A DNA stretch of 64,000 nt from Paraburkholderia phytofirmans PsJN (GCF_000020125.1 NC_010681.1:3348001-3412000); one strand, 5' to 3'; counted from the first letter of the stretch, positions 30,187 to 41,704 are shown. Made by a program: numbers and translations. The notes: generated from the letters alone by a model not told the origin.

Positions 30187-30304
30187 CCAGTCATTTGCAT
30201 GACAGCTGAAGGAGCGTTATTGCCAACTCCGACCATGAAGGGAAAACGATGCGGACCGACCCGCGCGCGGCTCATAAGGCCGCGCGCGCCCGGTCCGTGT
30301 CAGG

Positions 30305-30670
30305 CTATTTCTTCACTGCCACCGTGGCACCGTTTTTTGGCGTGGCGGCCGGAACGGCCGCGCCTTTGGTCTGTGCAGACGCCGCAGCCTGCGGGTTAGC
30401 AGCCGCGCCAGCCGGACCGACAGCGAGACCCTCCGCTTGCAGGCGCTCGACGGTATGCCCGCCCATGCCCTTGACGCGCTTGCCGAGGTCGGCCGGGTCC
30501 TTGAACGGACCATGCGCTGAACGCTCTTCGAGAATGGCTTTCGCTTTGGCAGGACCGATGCCCTTGATGCCGCGCAGCGCGTCCTCATTAGCCGTGTTGA
30601 CGTCGACCGCCGCATAAGCGTGGCCAAAAGCGGCGAGCATGGCCGCGGTAACCAGAATTTTTCGAAACAT
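30305..30670 (-). CDS. ComEA family helix-hairpin-helix DNA-binding protein
   Basis: The 121-aa protein has a signal peptide (MFRKILVTAAMLAAFGHAYA) and then a tandem helix-hairpin-helix ComEA domain (VDVNTANEDALRGIKGIGPA, with KGMGGHTVERLQAEG as the second hairpin). The C-terminal 40 residues are Ala/Pro-rich. Such periplasmic proteins bind DNA non-specifically and act in DNA uptake in competent bacteria. Here no other competence gene is near. It follows hldD on the same strand after 77 bp. Confidence 0.88.
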   Translation of the reverse strand: MFRKILVTAAMLAAFGHAYAAVDVNTANEDALRGIKGIGPAKAKAILEERSAHGPFKDPADLGKRVKGMGGHTVERLQAEGLAVGPAGAAANPQAAASAQTKGAAVPAATPKNGATVAVKK

Positions 30671-30747
30671 ATGGAATCTCCCTCGTACAACCGGTTGGCG
30701 ACCATCACCAACCGGGAGATTCCAGTTTAAAGAGGGATCCGAATTAT

Positions 30748-31740
30748 TTACACCTGGCCGAATAGCCAACGCACGTAACGGTCGACACCTTCCTGCACGC
30801 TCAGGAACGGCGCGTCGTAGCCGGCCGCGCGCAGCTTCGACTGATCCGCCTGCGTGAAGCACTGGTACTTGCCGCGCAACGCGTCGGGGAACGGAATGTA
30901 TTCGATCAGCCCGCGCTGCACCTGATCCGCGAGCGAGAGCGCCGGTTCGTTGTTCAGCGAGCGCAGCGTGTTGACCACCGTGCTGGCGATGTCGTTGAAC
31001 GGTTGCGCGCGGCCGCTGCCCAGATTGAAAATGCCCGATTTGTCCGGATTGTCGAAGAAGAAGAGGTTGACCTTGACCACGTCTTCCACCGAGACGAAAT
31101 CGCGCGTCTGCTCGCCCGCGGCGTAGCCGTTGTATTCGCCGAACAGCTTGACTTTGCCCTCGGCGCGGAACTGGTTGAAGTTGTGAAACGCCACCGACGC
31201 CATGCGCGCCTTATGCGTTTCGCGCGGCCCGTAGACGTTGAAGTAACGAAAGCCTGCAATCTGGCTCTTCGCCGTAGGCAGCACGCGGCGGATCACCTGA
31301 TCGAACAGGAACTTCGAGTAGCCGTACACGTTCAGCGGCTGCTCGACTTCGCGCTCTTCGACGAAGCGGCTCGACCCGCCGTACGTCGCCGCCGAGGACG
31401 CGTAAAGGAACTGGATGTTCTGCGCGAGGCAGACGTCGAGCACGTCGCGGCTGTAGCGGAAGTTGTTGTCCATCATGTAGCGGCCGTCGGTTTCCATCGT
31501 GTCCGAACAGGCGCCTTCGTGGAAAATCGCGCGTACCTTGCCGAAGTCGCCGCGCCTGAAGCGCTCGACGAACTCGGTCTTGTCGAGGTAGTCGTCGATC
31601 TCGCAGTCCACGAGGTTCTTGAACTTGTCCGCGCGCGTGAGATTGTCCACGGCGATGATGCGTTGTTCACCGCGCTCGTTGAGCGCCTTCACGAGATTGC
31701 TGCCGATAAAACCGGCCGCGCCGGTGACGATGAGGGTCAT
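30748..31740 (-). CDS. hldD: ADP-L-glycero-D-manno-heptose 6-epimerase
   Basis: The 330-aa short-chain dehydrogenase/epimerase has the NADP fold [14 protein letters not shown] at residues 7-20, a FHEGACSDT motif typical of HldD, and the catalytic pair Tyr139/Lys143 (YGYSK). It performs the last step in making ADP-L-glycero-D-manno-heptose for the LPS inner core. It lies downstream of hldA and ugd on the same strand, grouping LPS precursor genes. Confidence 0.97.
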   Translation of the reverse strand: MTLIVTGAAGFIGSNLVKALNERGEQRIIAVDNLTRADKFKNLVDCEIDDYLDKTEFVERFRRGDFGKVRAIFHEGACSDTMETDGRYMMDNNFRYSRDVLDVCLAQNIQFLYASSAATYGGSSRFVEEREVEQPLNVYGYSKFLFDQVIRRVLPTAKSQIAGFRYFNVYGPRETHKARMASVAFHNFNQFRAEGKVKLFGEYNGYAAGEQTRDFVSVEDVVKVNLFFFDNPDKSGIFNLGSGRAQPFNDIASTVVNTLRSLNNEPALSLADQVQRGLIEYIPFPDALRGKYQCFTQADQSKLRAAGYDAPFLSVQEGVDRYVRWLFGQV

Positions 31741-31885
31741 GATTGATGATCCTGCGGTAGTGAGCTTGGCATTGGATCGGAGTCAGCGCGTGGCGCCCGC
31801 TCCGATCGACAGGTTCAGTCGACGCCGCGCGGATCCCTTTTGCACGCCGTTCATGGAAGCACAGCGAGGGACCCGGCGGGCCGCG

Positions 31886-32893
31886 TCAGTGAAAAAGTTC
31901 GTCGTAGTCGACAGTGGCGGTGCCGAGTTTGCCGACCACGATGCCGGCCGCGCGATTCGCGAGCCCGACCGCCTCGACCAGCGTGAGACCCGCGCCGAGC
32001 ATGGCGGCGAGCGTGGCGATCACGGTGTCGCCCGCACCCGAGACATCATACACTTCGCGCGCAACCGCCGACGCGTGCAGGATGCCGTCGTCCGAGAAGA
32101 GCGTCATGCCCTCTTCCGAACGCGTCAGCAGCAGCGCCTTGAACTGCAGATCGGTGCGCAGCTTCGTCACGCGCGCGATCAGATCTTCTTCGGATTTCCA
32201 CTGGCCGACCACTTCCCGCAACTCGGCGCGGTTCGGCGTGATCAGCGTCGCGCCGCGATAGCGTTCCCAGTCGTCGCCCTTCGGATCGACCAGCACCGGC
32301 TTGCCCGCTGCGTGCGCTTTCGCGATCATCTGCGTAACGTGGGTCAGGCCGCCCTTCGCGTAGTCGGACATGAGAATCACGTCGTGCGACGGCAGCAGCT
32401 CGTCGAACCGCGCGAGGCCCGCGAGCAGCACTTCGTGCGCCGGCGAGTTTTCGAAGTCGACGCGCAACAACTGTTGCTGCCGCGACAGCACACGCAACTT
32501 GATCGTGGTGAGCAGCGCCGGATCGCGTTCGAGATGCGGCTTCACGCCGCTTTCGTCGAGCAGTTGCACGATGCGCTCGCCCGGTTCGTCATGGCCGACC
32601 ACGCACAGCAAGCCGGCCTGCGCGCCGAGCGCGACCGCGTTGCGCGCAACGTTCGCCGCGCCGCCGAGACGATCTTCCTGACGCTGCACGTGCACGACCG
32701 GCACGGGCGCTTCCGGCGAAATGCGGTTCACGTCCCCAAACCAGTAGCGATCGAGCATCACGTCGCCCACCACCAGCACGCGCGCGGCGGCAAGCTGTTC
32801 CCGCGGCACTACCGTGAGTTGTGGCGCGGGCGTGGTCGGCGCGGCGCCGGGCGCGGTCTCAGGCAACGGCCGGAAGTTCAGAGGGTTGGGCAT
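31886..32893 (-). CDS. hldA: D-glycero-beta-D-manno-heptose-7-phosphate kinase
   Basis: The 335-aa PfkB-family kinase phosphorylates heptose-7-phosphate at C1 on the way to ADP-heptose. It contains [16 protein letters not shown] near the N-terminus and the catalytic anion hole [16 protein letters not shown] near the C-terminus. Only the kinase half of E. coli HldE is present, so the nucleotidyltransferase (hldC) must be elsewhere. The ATG at 32893 lies inside the end of ugd (35-bp overlap), suggesting coupling. A TTG four codons upstream is possible. Confidence 0.94.
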   Translation of the reverse strand: MPNPLNFRPLPETAPGAAPTTPAPQLTVVPREQLAAARVLVVGDVMLDRYWFGDVNRISPEAPVPVVHVQRQEDRLGGAANVARNAVALGAQAGLLCVVGHDEPGERIVQLLDESGVKPHLERDPALLTTIKLRVLSRQQQLLRVDFENSPAHEVLLAGLARFDELLPSHDVILMSDYAKGGLTHVTQMIAKAHAAGKPVLVDPKGDDWERYRGATLITPNRAELREVVGQWKSEEDLIARVTKLRTDLQFKALLLTRSEEGMTLFSDDGILHASAVAREVYDVSGAGDTVIATLAAMLGAGLTLVEAVGLANRAAGIVVGKLGTATVDYDELFH

Positions 32894-34262
32894 AAGGGCG
32901 TCCAATCGAGTGGTAGTCGATGCCGAGCTCGGTCATCGCGTCCGGTTCATACAGGTTGCGGCCGTCGAAAATCAGCGGCGACTTCAGCACCGATTTCAGA
33001 TGAACGAAATCCGGGCTCTTGAATTCTTTCCATTCGGTCACGATCACGAGGGCGTCGGCACCCGTGAGCGTTTCGTCCTGCGTGGTCGTGAAGGTCAGAC
33101 GCGCGAACTGGTCCGGTGCGTCGTGCAGGTCCATGGCGAACACGCGGCGCGCTTCGGTCACCGCGACCGGATCGTACGCGCGCACCTGGGCGCCGCGCGC
33201 CAGCAGTTCCGCGATCAGACGACGGCTCGGCGCCTCGCGCATGTCATCGGTATTCGGCTTGAACGCGAGGCCCCATACGGCGAACGTGCGGCCGCTCAGA
33301 TCATCGCCAAGCTTGTCGGTGATCTTGTGCACCAGCACGTCTTTCTGCTTGTGATTCACTTCCTCGACCGCTTCGAGGATGCGCAGATTGTGGCCGCTCT
33401 CGCTGGCCGTGCGGATCAGCGCCTGCACGTCTTTCGGGAAGCACGAGCCGCCGTAGCCGCAACCGGCGTACAGGAAGTGATAGCCGATCCGCGGATCCGA
33501 GCCGATCCCTCGGCGCACCGCTTCGATATCCGCGCCGACGCGGTCCGCCAGATTCGACATCTCGTTCATGAACGAGATGCGCGTGGCAAGCATGGCATTG
33601 GCGGCATATTTCGTGAATTCGGCCGAGCGCACGTCCATGTACAGCGTGCGTTCGTGATTGCGATTGAACGGCGCGTACAGACGCTTCATCAATTCGCGCG
33701 CGCGCATGCCGGGTTCATCTTCGTCGATGCCGATCACGATGCGGTCGGGGCGCATGAAGTCGTCGACTGCCGCGCCTTCCTTCAGGAACTCGGGGTTGGA
33801 CACCACCGAGAAGCGATGCTGCGCGCTGGCGGCGAGCCCGCGTTTAGCCAATTCTTCCTCGACTACCGTGCGTACGCGCTGCGCGGTGCCGACCGGCACC
33901 GTTGACTTGTCGACGATCACCTTGAAGCCGTTCATCGTGCGGCCGATGTTGCGGGCCGCTTCCAGCACGTATTGCAGATCGGCCGAGCCGTCTTCGTCCG
34001 GCGGCGTGCCGACGGCGATGAACTGCACGTCGCCATGCGCAACGCTGGCTTCGACATCCGTGGAAAACGTGATGCGGCGCGCTGCGCGCGTGCGCGCGAT
34101 CATTTCCTGCAGGCCCGGCTCGTGAATGGGCACGCCGCCGTTGTTGAGGATTTCGATCTTGCGCGGGTCGACGTCGAGACAGAAAACGTCGTGACCGATC
34201 TCGGCGAGACACGCGCCAGTGACGAGACCCACATAGCCCGTGCCGATAATGGTGATTTTCAT
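32859..34262 (-). CDS. ugd: UDP-glucose 6-dehydrogenase
   Basis: The 467-aa enzyme oxidises UDP-glucose to UDP-glucuronate with NAD. It has the N-terminal fold [20 protein letters not shown], the catalytic Cys in [10 protein letters not shown], and the C-terminal [20 protein letters not shown] block. UDP-glucuronate feeds exopolysaccharide and the L-Ara4N modification of lipid A, which gives the group its intrinsic polymyxin resistance; that role is known biology of the genus rather than seen here. The long upstream extension to 34349 is rejected. Confidence 0.95.
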   Translation of the reverse strand: MKITIIGTGYVGLVTGACLAEIGHDVFCLDVDPRKIEILNNGGVPIHEPGLQEMIARTRAARRITFSTDVEASVAHGDVQFIAVGTPPDEDGSADLQYVLEAARNIGRTMNGFKVIVDKSTVPVGTAQRVRTVVEEELAKRGLAASAQHRFSVVSNPEFLKEGAAVDDFMRPDRIVIGIDEDEPGMRARELMKRLYAPFNRNHERTLYMDVRSAEFTKYAANAMLATRISFMNEMSNLADRVGADIEAVRRGIGSDPRIGYHFLYAGCGYGGSCFPKDVQALIRTASESGHNLRILEAVEEVNHKQKDVLVHKITDKLGDDLSGRTFAVWGLAFKPNTDDMREAPSRRLIAELLARGAQVRAYDPVAVTEARRVFAMDLHDAPDQFARLTFTTTQDETLTGADALVIVTEWKEFKSPDFVHLKSVLKSPLIFDGRNLYEPDAMTELGIDYHSIGRPYAQPSELPAVA

Positions 34263-34412
34263 ACGCTTTCCGGTAGAGGGTTCCGGTGAGGATTCCCGGC
34301 GGTGAAGCCGGTCATGAACATCTTGCGATAGGCGTGCGCACGTGGGCACTTGCCCTGCTGCGCCCGGTGACGGCCAAGCCGCACGGCCGGAGCCGGTTTG
34401 GCCGCCCGAGCA

Positions 34413-35588
34413 TCAGTTCGATGCGGTAATTGGCTCGATGCGGCGCGGCGCATAGGTTTCCCAACCGCTGCAACCCGGGCACTGCCAGTAGAAAAGCCGC
34501 GCCCTGAAACCGCAATTCTGGCACGTATACCGTGGCAGATTTTTGGTGCGCTGGCGGATCAGCGTGCGCATCAGTTCGAGTTCGCTGCGCCGCGGTTCTT
34601 CCGCGACGGCTTCCTGCGCTTCGAGCAGCCGCGTCATGCCCGCCAGATTCGGCGACTTCTGCATTTGCGAACGCGCCAGCGCGTGGGCGGCGTCAGGTCC
34701 GCGCAACGAGGCGACGTGCTGATAGGCAACATCGAGCAGGTCGTTGGTCGGATAGCGGTCCACCCACGTGGTGAGCAGATCAGCGCCATCTTGCGGGCGT
34801 CCGAGCGCCTCGTAGGCCTTCATCAACTTTTCCGCGACCAGCGGCAGATAGGCCGGATTCTGCTCCTCCACCCGGCGCCATTGGGCGATGGCCGCTTCCT
34901 GCGCGCCGCCGGCCGCGTCGACGTCGCCGAACAGGATCGTGGCGCGTACGTTGGTCGGGTTCGCCTTCAGCGCGAAGCCGAGCTGGCGGCGGGCTTCGTC
35001 CGGCTTCTTCTGTTGTAGCGCTTCCTGGGCGAGTTCGCAGTGGAACTGCGCGATTTCCTTGTCCAGCGACTCGGCGCCCATCGTTTCCAGATGGCGGGCC
35101 GTATCGATCGACTTGACCCAGTCCTTCTCGATCTCGTAGATGGTGAGCAGCGCGCGCTGCGCGCCCAACGCGTAGTCGCCGGTTTCGAGCGAGCGGAACG
35201 TTTCTTCCGCGCGATCGAGCAGACCCGCCTTCAGGAAGTCTTGCCCCAGCTCGTAGAGTGCGTGATCGCGCTCGCTGACCGGCAGATCGGCACGGCTCAA
35301 CAGGTTCTGATGCACGCGAATCGCGCGGTCCGTTTCGCCGCGGCGACGGAACAGATTGCCCAGCGCGAAGTGCAACTCGACCGTTTCCGGATCGAGCTTG
35401 ACCACTTCGATGAACGCGTCGATTGCCTGGTCGGGTTGCTCGTTAAGCAGGAAGTTCAGGCCGCGAAAATACGAACGCGGCAGGTTGGCGCTTTCGGACA
35501 GCAGCGTCTTGAGGTCGTAGCGCGCGGCCATCCAGCCGAACGCGAACGCGACGGGTATGACGAGCAGCCACCAGAAGTCTAGATCCAT
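34413..35588 (-). CDS. lapB: lipopolysaccharide assembly protein LapB
   Basis: The 391-aa protein has one N-terminal membrane anchor (LDFWWLLVIPVAFAFGWMAA), then TPR repeats over about residues 35-340, and a C-terminal rubredoxin-like zinc domain with CQNC and CPGC. LapB (YciM) works with FtsH to control LpxC and so LPS synthesis. It directly follows lapA, as in other proteobacteria, and precedes ugd and hldA on the same strand. Confidence 0.96.
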   Translation of the reverse strand: MDLDFWWLLVIPVAFAFGWMAARYDLKTLLSESANLPRSYFRGLNFLLNEQPDQAIDAFIEVVKLDPETVELHFALGNLFRRRGETDRAIRVHQNLLSRADLPVSERDHALYELGQDFLKAGLLDRAEETFRSLETGDYALGAQRALLTIYEIEKDWVKSIDTARHLETMGAESLDKEIAQFHCELAQEALQQKKPDEARRQLGFALKANPTNVRATILFGDVDAAGGAQEAAIAQWRRVEEQNPAYLPLVAEKLMKAYEALGRPQDGADLLTTWVDRYPTNDLLDVAYQHVASLRGPDAAHALARSQMQKSPNLAGMTRLLEAQEAVAEEPRRSELELMRTLIRQRTKNLPRYTCQNCGFRARLFYWQCPGCSGWETYAPRRIEPITASN

Positions 35589-35655
35589 GCGATTAATGCA
35601 AATATGCGGGAAAGCGAAAACGGAAAGCCGCGCTCAAGCGCGCGGCGGAAGGCAT

Positions 35656-35949
35656 TCAGATTAACGGCGGCATGGGCGGTTGTTCGACCACGACCGGGGT
35701 TTCGCGCGCCACCCGCAACTCGCGCTTGAGCCGGCCATTTTCCATGCGCAAGCGCAGCATGGCCGGCATCGACGACACCAGCCCGGCCAGCAACCCCACC
35801 ACGAAGAACGCGAGGCCGATCAGGATCAACGGCGCCGACCATGCGTAGCCCGCGAGGAAATTCAGCGTAGCAGGTTGTGTATTGGCGAGCGCCAGCACCA
35901 GCAGCAGCACGAACACCAGCACACGGATCAGCCAGACGATAAATTTCAT
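35656..35949 (-). CDS. lapA: lipopolysaccharide assembly protein LapA (DUF1049)
   Basis: The 97-aa inner-membrane protein has two hydrophobic spans (about 3-21 and 38-60) and a cytoplasmic tail that looks coiled-coil (LRLRMENGRLKRELRVARE). This is the LapA/YciS pattern. It probably forms a complex with LapB, encoded 67 bp downstream. The frame is open far upstream, but homology begins at the ATG at 35949. Confidence 0.9.
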   Translation of the reverse strand: MKFIVWLIRVLVFVLLLVLALANTQPATLNFLAGYAWSAPLILIGLAFFVVGLLAGLVSSMPAMLRLRMENGRLKRELRVARETPVVVEQPPMPPLI

Positions 35950-36420
35950 GAATAGGTCTCTTGACGGCAGTTGCGGGGGTGACGCCGGCTTGATGACGCG
36001 TCGCGCCACGGTGTTGCCCGCGCCGAAGTGACCCGTATTGTAATTGAAGCCCTCGCGGCTGGGCAGGAAGTGGGGGATTCGGGGGGTTATGCGAGGTTGG
36101 CTTGTTTTGGGCGGGAGGGTGTGGGCGGTGCGGCGATGGGTTAGCGTTCGGCGGCTTTGTTTGTGGGTTGTGCTGGCGGACAGCGTTGATTCTGCTGCGG
36201 ATCGCCGTGGCGGCGTACTGCGGCCGTTCTTGCCTGCGTGAGCGTGCTCGCAGGTCACGCCCGCTGGCCACGCGTCGAATTCGGGGCAAAACGCCGCGGC
36301 GCAAACGCCAAACATATAGGCGAAAAAAAAGCGCCCGAAGGCGCTTTTTCTGGTCTTTTGCCGACTGGCTTTGGCCGCTGACACTACCAATGCCACGCTG
36401 CAAACAGCACAGCGAAGCAT
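35950..36420. other. intergenic region between ihfB and lapA with G-quadruplex motif
   Basis: These 471 bp hold no supported gene. They contain the ihfB terminator near 36330, a plus-strand G-rich block around 36070-36130, and presumably the lapA promoter. The G-rich block includes GGGCGGGAGGGTGTGGG (36109-36125), which meets the strict four-tract quadruplex pattern. Confidence 0.5.
36324..36350 (-). terminator. intrinsic terminator of ihfB
   Basis: AAAAAGCGCC (36326-36335) and GGCGCTTTTT (36340-36349) form a 10-bp stem with a CGAA tetraloop and extended T run on the minus strand. Confidence 0.88.
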
Positions 36421-36744
36421 TTACAGGTCGTCATCCGGCTCTTCGGCCTTCAACGGCTCACCCGCGCGACGATCTACCCGTTCGCGCAATTCCTTGCCAG
36501 GCTTGAAGTGCGGTACGTATTTCTCAGGTACCAGCACCTTCTCGCCCGACTTGGGATTGCGCCCCACGCGGGAGGGACGGCGGTTAAGGCCGAAGCTGCC
36601 GAAGCCGCGAATTTCAATGCGATGGCCGTTGGCAAGTGCCTCCGACATCGCATCAAGCATCGTCTTCACCGCGAAATCCGCATCTTTAAGGACAAGTTGC
36701 GGAAATCGCGCAGCCAGCTGGGCGACCAATTCCGATTTGGTCAT
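36421..36744 (-). CDS. ihfB: integration host factor beta subunit
   Basis: The 107-aa HU/IHF family protein begins [17 protein letters not shown] and contains the DNA-intercalating arm [21 protein letters not shown] short acidic tail (EEPDDDL) is extra to the E. coli protein. With IhfA it bends DNA at specific sites. It lies 21 bp after rpsA, the conserved arrangement. Confidence 0.97.
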   Translation of the reverse strand: MTKSELVAQLAARFPQLVLKDADFAVKTMLDAMSEALANGHRIEIRGFGSFGLNRRPSRVGRNPKSGEKVLVPEKYVPHFKPGKELRERVDRRAGEPLKAEEPDDDL

Positions 36745-36765
36745 ACTGCAGCAGACCTCTCAGGC

Positions 36766-38481
36766 TTACTGGTTCTGGCCGTCGAGCTTGGCCTTCAACA
36801 GCGCGCCGAGGTTCGTCGTGCCGGTGGCAGCCGAGCTCGAGTCCGACGAAGCCAGGCCGCGGATCGCTTCCTGTTGCTCAGCCGAATCCTTGGCCTTGAT
36901 CGACAGGTTGATGCCACGCGACTTGCGATCGATGTTGATGATCATCGCGTTGACCTTGTCGCCGTCCTTCAGCACGTTGCGAGCATCTTCCACGCGATCT
37001 TGTGCGATTTCCGAAGCGCGCAGGTAGCCTTCGACTTCCGCCGACAGCTGAACCACAGCACCCTTCGCGTCCACCGTCTTGACCACGCCGTCGACGATCG
37101 AACCCTTGTCGTTCATTGCAACGAAGTTGCTGAACGGGTCGCCTTCGAGCTGCTTGATGCCCAGCGAAATGCGTTCCTTCTCGACGTCGATGCCGAGAAC
37201 GATCGCTTCCACTTCGTCGCCCTTCTTGTACTTGCGAACGGCTTCTTCGCCCGTTTCCGACCACGACAGGTCCGAAAGGTGAACCAGACCGTCGATGCCG
37301 CCCGGCAGACCGATGAAGACGCCGAAGTCGGTGATCGACTTGATTGCGCCTTGCAGCTTGTCGCCCTTCTTGAAGTTGCGGCTGAAGTCGTCCCACGGGT
37401 TCGGCTTGCATTGCTTCATGCCGAGGCTGATACGGCGGCGGTCTTCGTCGATTTCCAGAACCATGACTTCGACTTCGTCGCCCAGTTGCACAACCTTCGA
37501 CGGTGCAACGTTCTTGTTCGTCCAGTCCATTTCCGACACGTGAACCAGGCCTTCGATGCCCGATTCGACTTCGACGAATGCGCCGTAGTCGGTGATGTTG
37601 GTGACCTTACCGAACAGGCGCGTGCCCGACGGGTAACGGCGCGAAATGCCTTCCCACGGATCGTCGCCCAGTTGCTTGATGCCCAGCGAAACGCGGTTCT
37701 TCTCTTGATCGAACTTGAGGATCTTCGCGGTGACTTCCTGGCCAACCGACAGCACTTCGCTCGGGTGACGCACACGACGCCATGCGATGTCGGTGATGTG
37801 CAGCAGGCCGTCGATACCGCCGAGGTCCACGAACGCGCCGTAATCCGTGATGTTCTTCACCACGCCTTCCACGATCGCGCCTTCCTTCAGCGTTTCGAGC
37901 AGCTTTGCGCGCTCTTCGCCTTGGGTCGCTTCGATCACGGCACGGCGCGACAGCACGACGTTGTTACGCTTGCGGTCGAGCTTGATGACACGGAATTCCA
38001 GCGTCTTGCCTTCGTACGGGGTCGTGTCCTTGACCGGACGCGTATCAACCAGCGAACCCGGCAGGAACGCGCGGATGCCGTTGACCATGACGGTCATGCC
38101 GCCCTTGACCTTGCCCGTGATCGTGCCCGTCACGAGTTCGTTGTTGTCGAGAGCCTTTTCCAGCGACAGCCACGAAGCGAGACGCTTCGCCTTGTCGCGC
38201 GACAGGATCGTGTCGCCATAGCCGTTTTCCAGCGCGTCGATCGCGACGGAAACGAAGTCGCCCGCCTGCACTTCTACCTCGCCCGCGTCGTTCAGGAACT
38301 CTTCGAGCGGGATGTAGGCTTCGGACTTGAGACCAGCGTTGACGACCACGAAGTTGTGGTCAACACGCACGACTTCGGCGGAGATCACTTCGCCGGCGCG
38401 CATGTCTTGCTTGGTCAGCGACTCTTCGAACAGAGCCGCAAAAGATTCGGTATTCGGGGTAGAGGTTTGCAGGTCGGACAT
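36766..38481 (-). CDS. rpsA: 30S ribosomal protein S1
   Basis: The 571-aa protein contains six S1 (OB-fold) repeats, seen as recurring [16 protein letters not shown] and GLVHxSEMxW motifs. It unwinds and positions mRNA on the 30S subunit. The ATG at 38481 ([13 protein letters not shown]) is chosen over a start six codons upstream. About 180 bp separate it from cmk and may contain the leader through which S1 represses itself in other bacteria; I see no specific structure. Confidence 0.97.
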   Translation of the reverse strand: MSDLQTSTPNTESFAALFEESLTKQDMRAGEVISAEVVRVDHNFVVVNAGLKSEAYIPLEEFLNDAGEVEVQAGDFVSVAIDALENGYGDTILSRDKAKRLASWLSLEKALDNNELVTGTITGKVKGGMTVMVNGIRAFLPGSLVDTRPVKDTTPYEGKTLEFRVIKLDRKRNNVVLSRRAVIEATQGEERAKLLETLKEGAIVEGVVKNITDYGAFVDLGGIDGLLHITDIAWRRVRHPSEVLSVGQEVTAKILKFDQEKNRVSLGIKQLGDDPWEGISRRYPSGTRLFGKVTNITDYGAFVEVESGIEGLVHVSEMDWTNKNVAPSKVVQLGDEVEVMVLEIDEDRRRISLGMKQCKPNPWDDFSRNFKKGDKLQGAIKSITDFGVFIGLPGGIDGLVHLSDLSWSETGEEAVRKYKKGDEVEAIVLGIDVEKERISLGIKQLEGDPFSNFVAMNDKGSIVDGVVKTVDAKGAVVQLSAEVEGYLRASEIAQDRVEDARNVLKDGDKVNAMIINIDRKSRGINLSIKAKDSAEQQEAIRGLASSDSSSAATGTTNLGALLKAKLDGQNQ

Positions 38482-38664
38482 AAAAATCAAAATTTGCATG
38501 GTTCTCGCGGTGCCAGGCTGGCCGGATGGTCAGCAACAACGGCCAAGAAAGCGAATGCCACGCGGGGTTAAAGGGTTAAACACAACGCTCCACGACGATC
38601 GCGAAGCACCTACTGACAACGGACTTCTACTGCACCCACACCTGAAGCACAACGCGTACTTTCA

Positions 38665-39351
38665 TCAGGCATGTGGGACTAAAGCTTCATACCACTGCAC
38701 CACTTGCTCGACCGCCTGGTCGACCGACAATGCGGAGGTATCAAGCAGCTTGGCATCCGCTGCGGGCTTGAGTGGCGCGGCTACACGCTGACTGTCACGC
38801 TCATCGCGCTCACGCAAATCCCGGAGCAAGTCATCTATATTAGCAGAAAATCCTTTTTGGATCAATTGCTTATGCCGGCGCGCCGCGCGGGCCTCGACGC
38901 TTGCGGTCATGAACACCTTCAGCACGGCATCCTGGAAGATCACCGTGCCCATGTCGCGGCCGTCGGCGACCAGTCCCGGCTCCTTGCGGAAAGCCCGCTG
39001 ACGCGCCACCAGCGCGGCACGCACCGGCGCGTGCACGGCAATCGCCGAGGCACGGCCGCCCACCTCCTCGGCGCGAATCTCGGCCGATACGTCGACGCCG
39101 TCGAGTTGCGCCAGTCCCTCGCGAAAGGTGATGTGTAGATCGTCGATCAGTTTTACAAGGGCGTCGACATCGTCGCCCGAAATGCCGTAGCGCAAGCTGG
39201 CGAGCGCGGCGAGACGGTACAGCGCGCCGCTATCCAGCAAGTGGAAGCCGAGGCTCGCGGCCACCAGCGCGGCCACGGTGCCTTTGCCGGAGGCACTCGG
39301 GCCGTCGATCGTAATGACGGGCGTCTGGTGAAAGGGACGGGTCGGTTTCAT
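38665..39351 (-). CDS. cmk: cytidylate kinase
   Basis: The 228-aa P-loop kinase has GPSASGKGT at residues 17-25 and the LID/CMP-binding sequence [12 protein letters not shown]. It converts CMP and dCMP to diphosphates. It sits between aroA and rpsA in the conserved order, 35 bp after aroA. Confidence 0.96.
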   Translation of the reverse strand: MKPTRPFHQTPVITIDGPSASGKGTVAALVAASLGFHLLDSGALYRLAALASLRYGISGDDVDALVKLIDDLHITFREGLAQLDGVDVSAEIRAEEVGGRASAIAVHAPVRAALVARQRAFRKEPGLVADGRDMGTVIFQDAVLKVFMTASVEARAARRHKQLIQKGFSANIDDLLRDLRERDERDSQRVAAPLKPAADAKLLDTSALSVDQAVEQVVQWYEALVPHA

Positions 39352-39386
39352 CGAAAAAGTCGCACGTCAGTCGATTCGGGGTCGAA

Positions 39387-40691
39387 TCAGGGTTGAGCGA
39401 GCGCGGTGAAGCGCTCGAAATAATCGGGAAACGTCTTGCCGACGCACTTAGGGTCGTTGATCCGCACCGGCACGCCGCCGAGGCTCACCAGCGAAAAGCA
39501 CATGGCCATACGGTGATCGTCATAGGTGTCGATAGCGGCGTTCGGAGTCAGTTTTTCAGGCGGTTCGATCACGAGGTAATCCTCGCCTTCCTGCACCTTG
39601 GCGCCGACTTTGCGAAGCTCGGTCGCCATCGCGGCGAGCCGGTCGGTTTCCTTCACGCGCCAGCTGGCGATATTGCGCAGCGTGGTGGCGCCGTCCGCGA
39701 ACAGCGCCGCGACGGCGATCGTCATCGCGGCATCGGGAATCAGGTTGCAGTCCATGTCGATCGGCTCGAGCTTGCCGCTGTCGTGGCCGACGCCGCGCAC
39801 TTCGATCCAGTCGTCGCCCATCTGCAAGTTCGCGCCCATCTTGATGAGCGCATCGGCAAAGCCGACGTCGCCCTGGATACTCGCCCGGCCGACGCCTTCC
39901 ACCCTCAGCGGCCCGCCGCCGAGCGCGCCGGCCGCGAGGAAATACGACGCGGACGACGCGTCGCCCTCCACCATGATCGTGCCCGGCGACTGATACCGCT
40001 GCCCCGCCGGCACGACGAATTGATGCCAGCCATGGCGCTCGACCTTGATGCCGAAGCGCTCCATCAGCTTGATGGTGATCTCGATATACGGCTTCGAGAT
40101 GAGCTCGCCGTCCACCTGCACGGTGCTTACGCCGCTTTCGGTGCGCAAAAGCGGCAGCGTCATGAGCAGCGAGGTCAGGAACTGGCTCGACACGTCGCCG
40201 CGCACGGTAATCGGCGCGTCGGCGTTGATTTGCCCCGGACGGATGCGCAGCGGCGGATAGCCTTCATTCTCTTCGTAGTCGATCCTGGCGCCGAGCTGGC
40301 GCAAGCCGTCGACCAGGTCGCCGATCGGCCGCTCGTGCATGCGCGGCACGCCGTGAATGCGGTAGTCGCCGCCGTTGACCGCCAGCGCCGCCGTCAACGG
40401 ACGCACCGCCGTGCCGGCGTTGCCGAGAAACAGATCGGCCGTGCGCGCCGTGAATGCGCCGCGCGTGCCGGTCACGACGCAGGTGTCGCCGTCGCGCTTC
40501 AGACGCACGCCGAGCTTCTCGAGCGCGTCGAGCATCACGCGGGTGTCGTCGGAGTCGAGCAGATTTGTGATCGTCGTTTCGCCTTCGGCGAGGGCGGCGA
40601 GCAGCAGCACCCGGTTCGAAATGCTCTTCGAGCCAGGCAGGCGAATCGTGCCGGACGCGCGGGAAAACGGTCCGAGATCGAGGAATTCCAT
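39387..40691 (-). CDS. aroA: 3-phosphoshikimate 1-carboxyvinyltransferase (EPSP synthase)
   Basis: The 434-aa enzyme transfers enolpyruvyl from PEP to shikimate-3-phosphate. It shows [20 protein letters not shown] with the substrate Lys, [18 protein letters not shown] (class I type with the glyphosate-sensitive GNAGTAxRP motif), and [12 protein letters not shown] near the C-terminus. It follows tyrA by 19 bp and belongs to the serC-pheA-hisC-tyrA-aroA-cmk cluster. Confidence 0.97.
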   Translation of the reverse strand: MEFLDLGPFSRASGTIRLPGSKSISNRVLLLAALAEGETTITNLLDSDDTRVMLDALEKLGVRLKRDGDTCVVTGTRGAFTARTADLFLGNAGTAVRPLTAALAVNGGDYRIHGVPRMHERPIGDLVDGLRQLGARIDYEENEGYPPLRIRPGQINADAPITVRGDVSSQFLTSLLMTLPLLRTESGVSTVQVDGELISKPYIEITIKLMERFGIKVERHGWHQFVVPAGQRYQSPGTIMVEGDASSASYFLAAGALGGGPLRVEGVGRASIQGDVGFADALIKMGANLQMGDDWIEVRGVGHDSGKLEPIDMDCNLIPDAAMTIAVAALFADGATTLRNIASWRVKETDRLAAMATELRKVGAKVQEGEDYLVIEPPEKLTPNAAIDTYDDHRMAMCFSLVSLGGVPVRINDPKCVGKTFPDYFERFTALAQP

Positions 40692-40710
40692 GATTGAGTC
40701 CAGTTTCCGG

Positions 40711-41652
40711 TTATTTCGACGCGTCGCTATTCGCGACGCCGGCCGCGCGCTGCTCCTGCCATTCGGTCCGCGCCACGCGAGAACGCGCGAACACGGCTTC
40801 GAGGGCCGCGCCGTCGGCGGCTTCGATGGCGGCGCGCAGGCGCGCCAGCACCGCCGTGTAGGCGTCGAGTTCGTCCAGCAGCGCGACGCGATTGGCGACG
40901 CACACGTCGCGCCACATTTCCGGGCTCGACGCGGCGATCCGCGTGAAGTCGCGGAAACCGCCCGCGGCGAACGAGAATTTCAGCGCGGCGTCGGGCGAAT
41001 TGAGAATCTGCTCGACCAGCGCGAACGAGAGCACGTGCGGCAAATGGCTGACCGACGCGAGCACGCGGTCGTGCTGCTCGGGCGCCATGTCGCGCACGAG
41101 CGCGCCGGTAGCGCGCCACATCGCCGCGACGCGTTCCACGTCTGCCGGCGCATTCTCAGGCAGCGGGCACAACACCACGTTGCGGCCGACATACAGATCG
41201 GGCAACGCCGCTTCCACGCCGCTGGCCTCGCGGCCGGCAATCGGATGCCCCGGCACGAACTGGCCGATGCGCGCGCCGAGCGCCGCCCGAGCGGCGGCGA
41301 CCACGTCCGATTTGGTGCTGCCGGCGTCGGTGACGATCGTCGCGGCGTCGAGAAACGGCGCGATGCGTTCGAGCAGCGGCTGCGTCTGCGCGACCGGCGC
41401 GGCCAGCAGGACGAAGTCGGCGCCCTTAAGCGCTTCACTGAGTGCGGCATCGTCGTTCAGCGACGCCGAACCGTCGATCACACCAAGTTCCAGCGCGCGC
41501 TCAGTCGATGCGGATGAACGTCCCACCCCGATCACCTTGCGCGCACCATCGGCCTCGCCACGTTCGCGCAACGCGCGCGCAAGCGATCCGCCGATCAGGC
41601 CGACACCGAAAATTACCAGCTTGTTAAATGAAAACGCGGCCACGTCGGTCAC
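40711..41652 (-). CDS. tyrA: prephenate dehydrogenase
   Basis: The 313-aa enzyme converts prephenate to 4-hydroxyphenylpyruvate for tyrosine. The NAD fold reads [20 protein letters not shown], and the catalytic His lies in [14 protein letters not shown]. The start is a GTG (VTDVAAFSF); a TTG 14 codons upstream is the alternative. It lies downstream of hisC and upstream of aroA. Confidence 0.94.
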   Translation of the reverse strand: MTDVAAFSFNKLVIFGVGLIGGSLARALRERGEADGARKVIGVGRSSASTERALELGVIDGSASLNDDAALSEALKGADFVLLAAPVAQTQPLLERIAPFLDAATIVTDAGSTKSDVVAAARAALGARIGQFVPGHPIAGREASGVEAALPDLYVGRNVVLCPLPENAPADVERVAAMWRATGALVRDMAPEQHDRVLASVSHLPHVLSFALVEQILNSPDAALKFSFAAGGFRDFTRIAASSPEMWRDVCVANRVALLDELDAYTAVLARLRAAIEAADGAALEAVFARSRVARTEWQEQRAAGVANSDASK

Positions 41653-41704
41653 AGATAAAGCGCGCCTTTCATGCCGACGAGGCGCGCGGGTCAAGGGTTA
41701 CCGC

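Noticed and set aside
36508..38571. A 687-codon open frame antisense to rpsA and ihfB
   Set aside because: It crosses two well-supported genes, with shadow-type composition and no recognisable domain.
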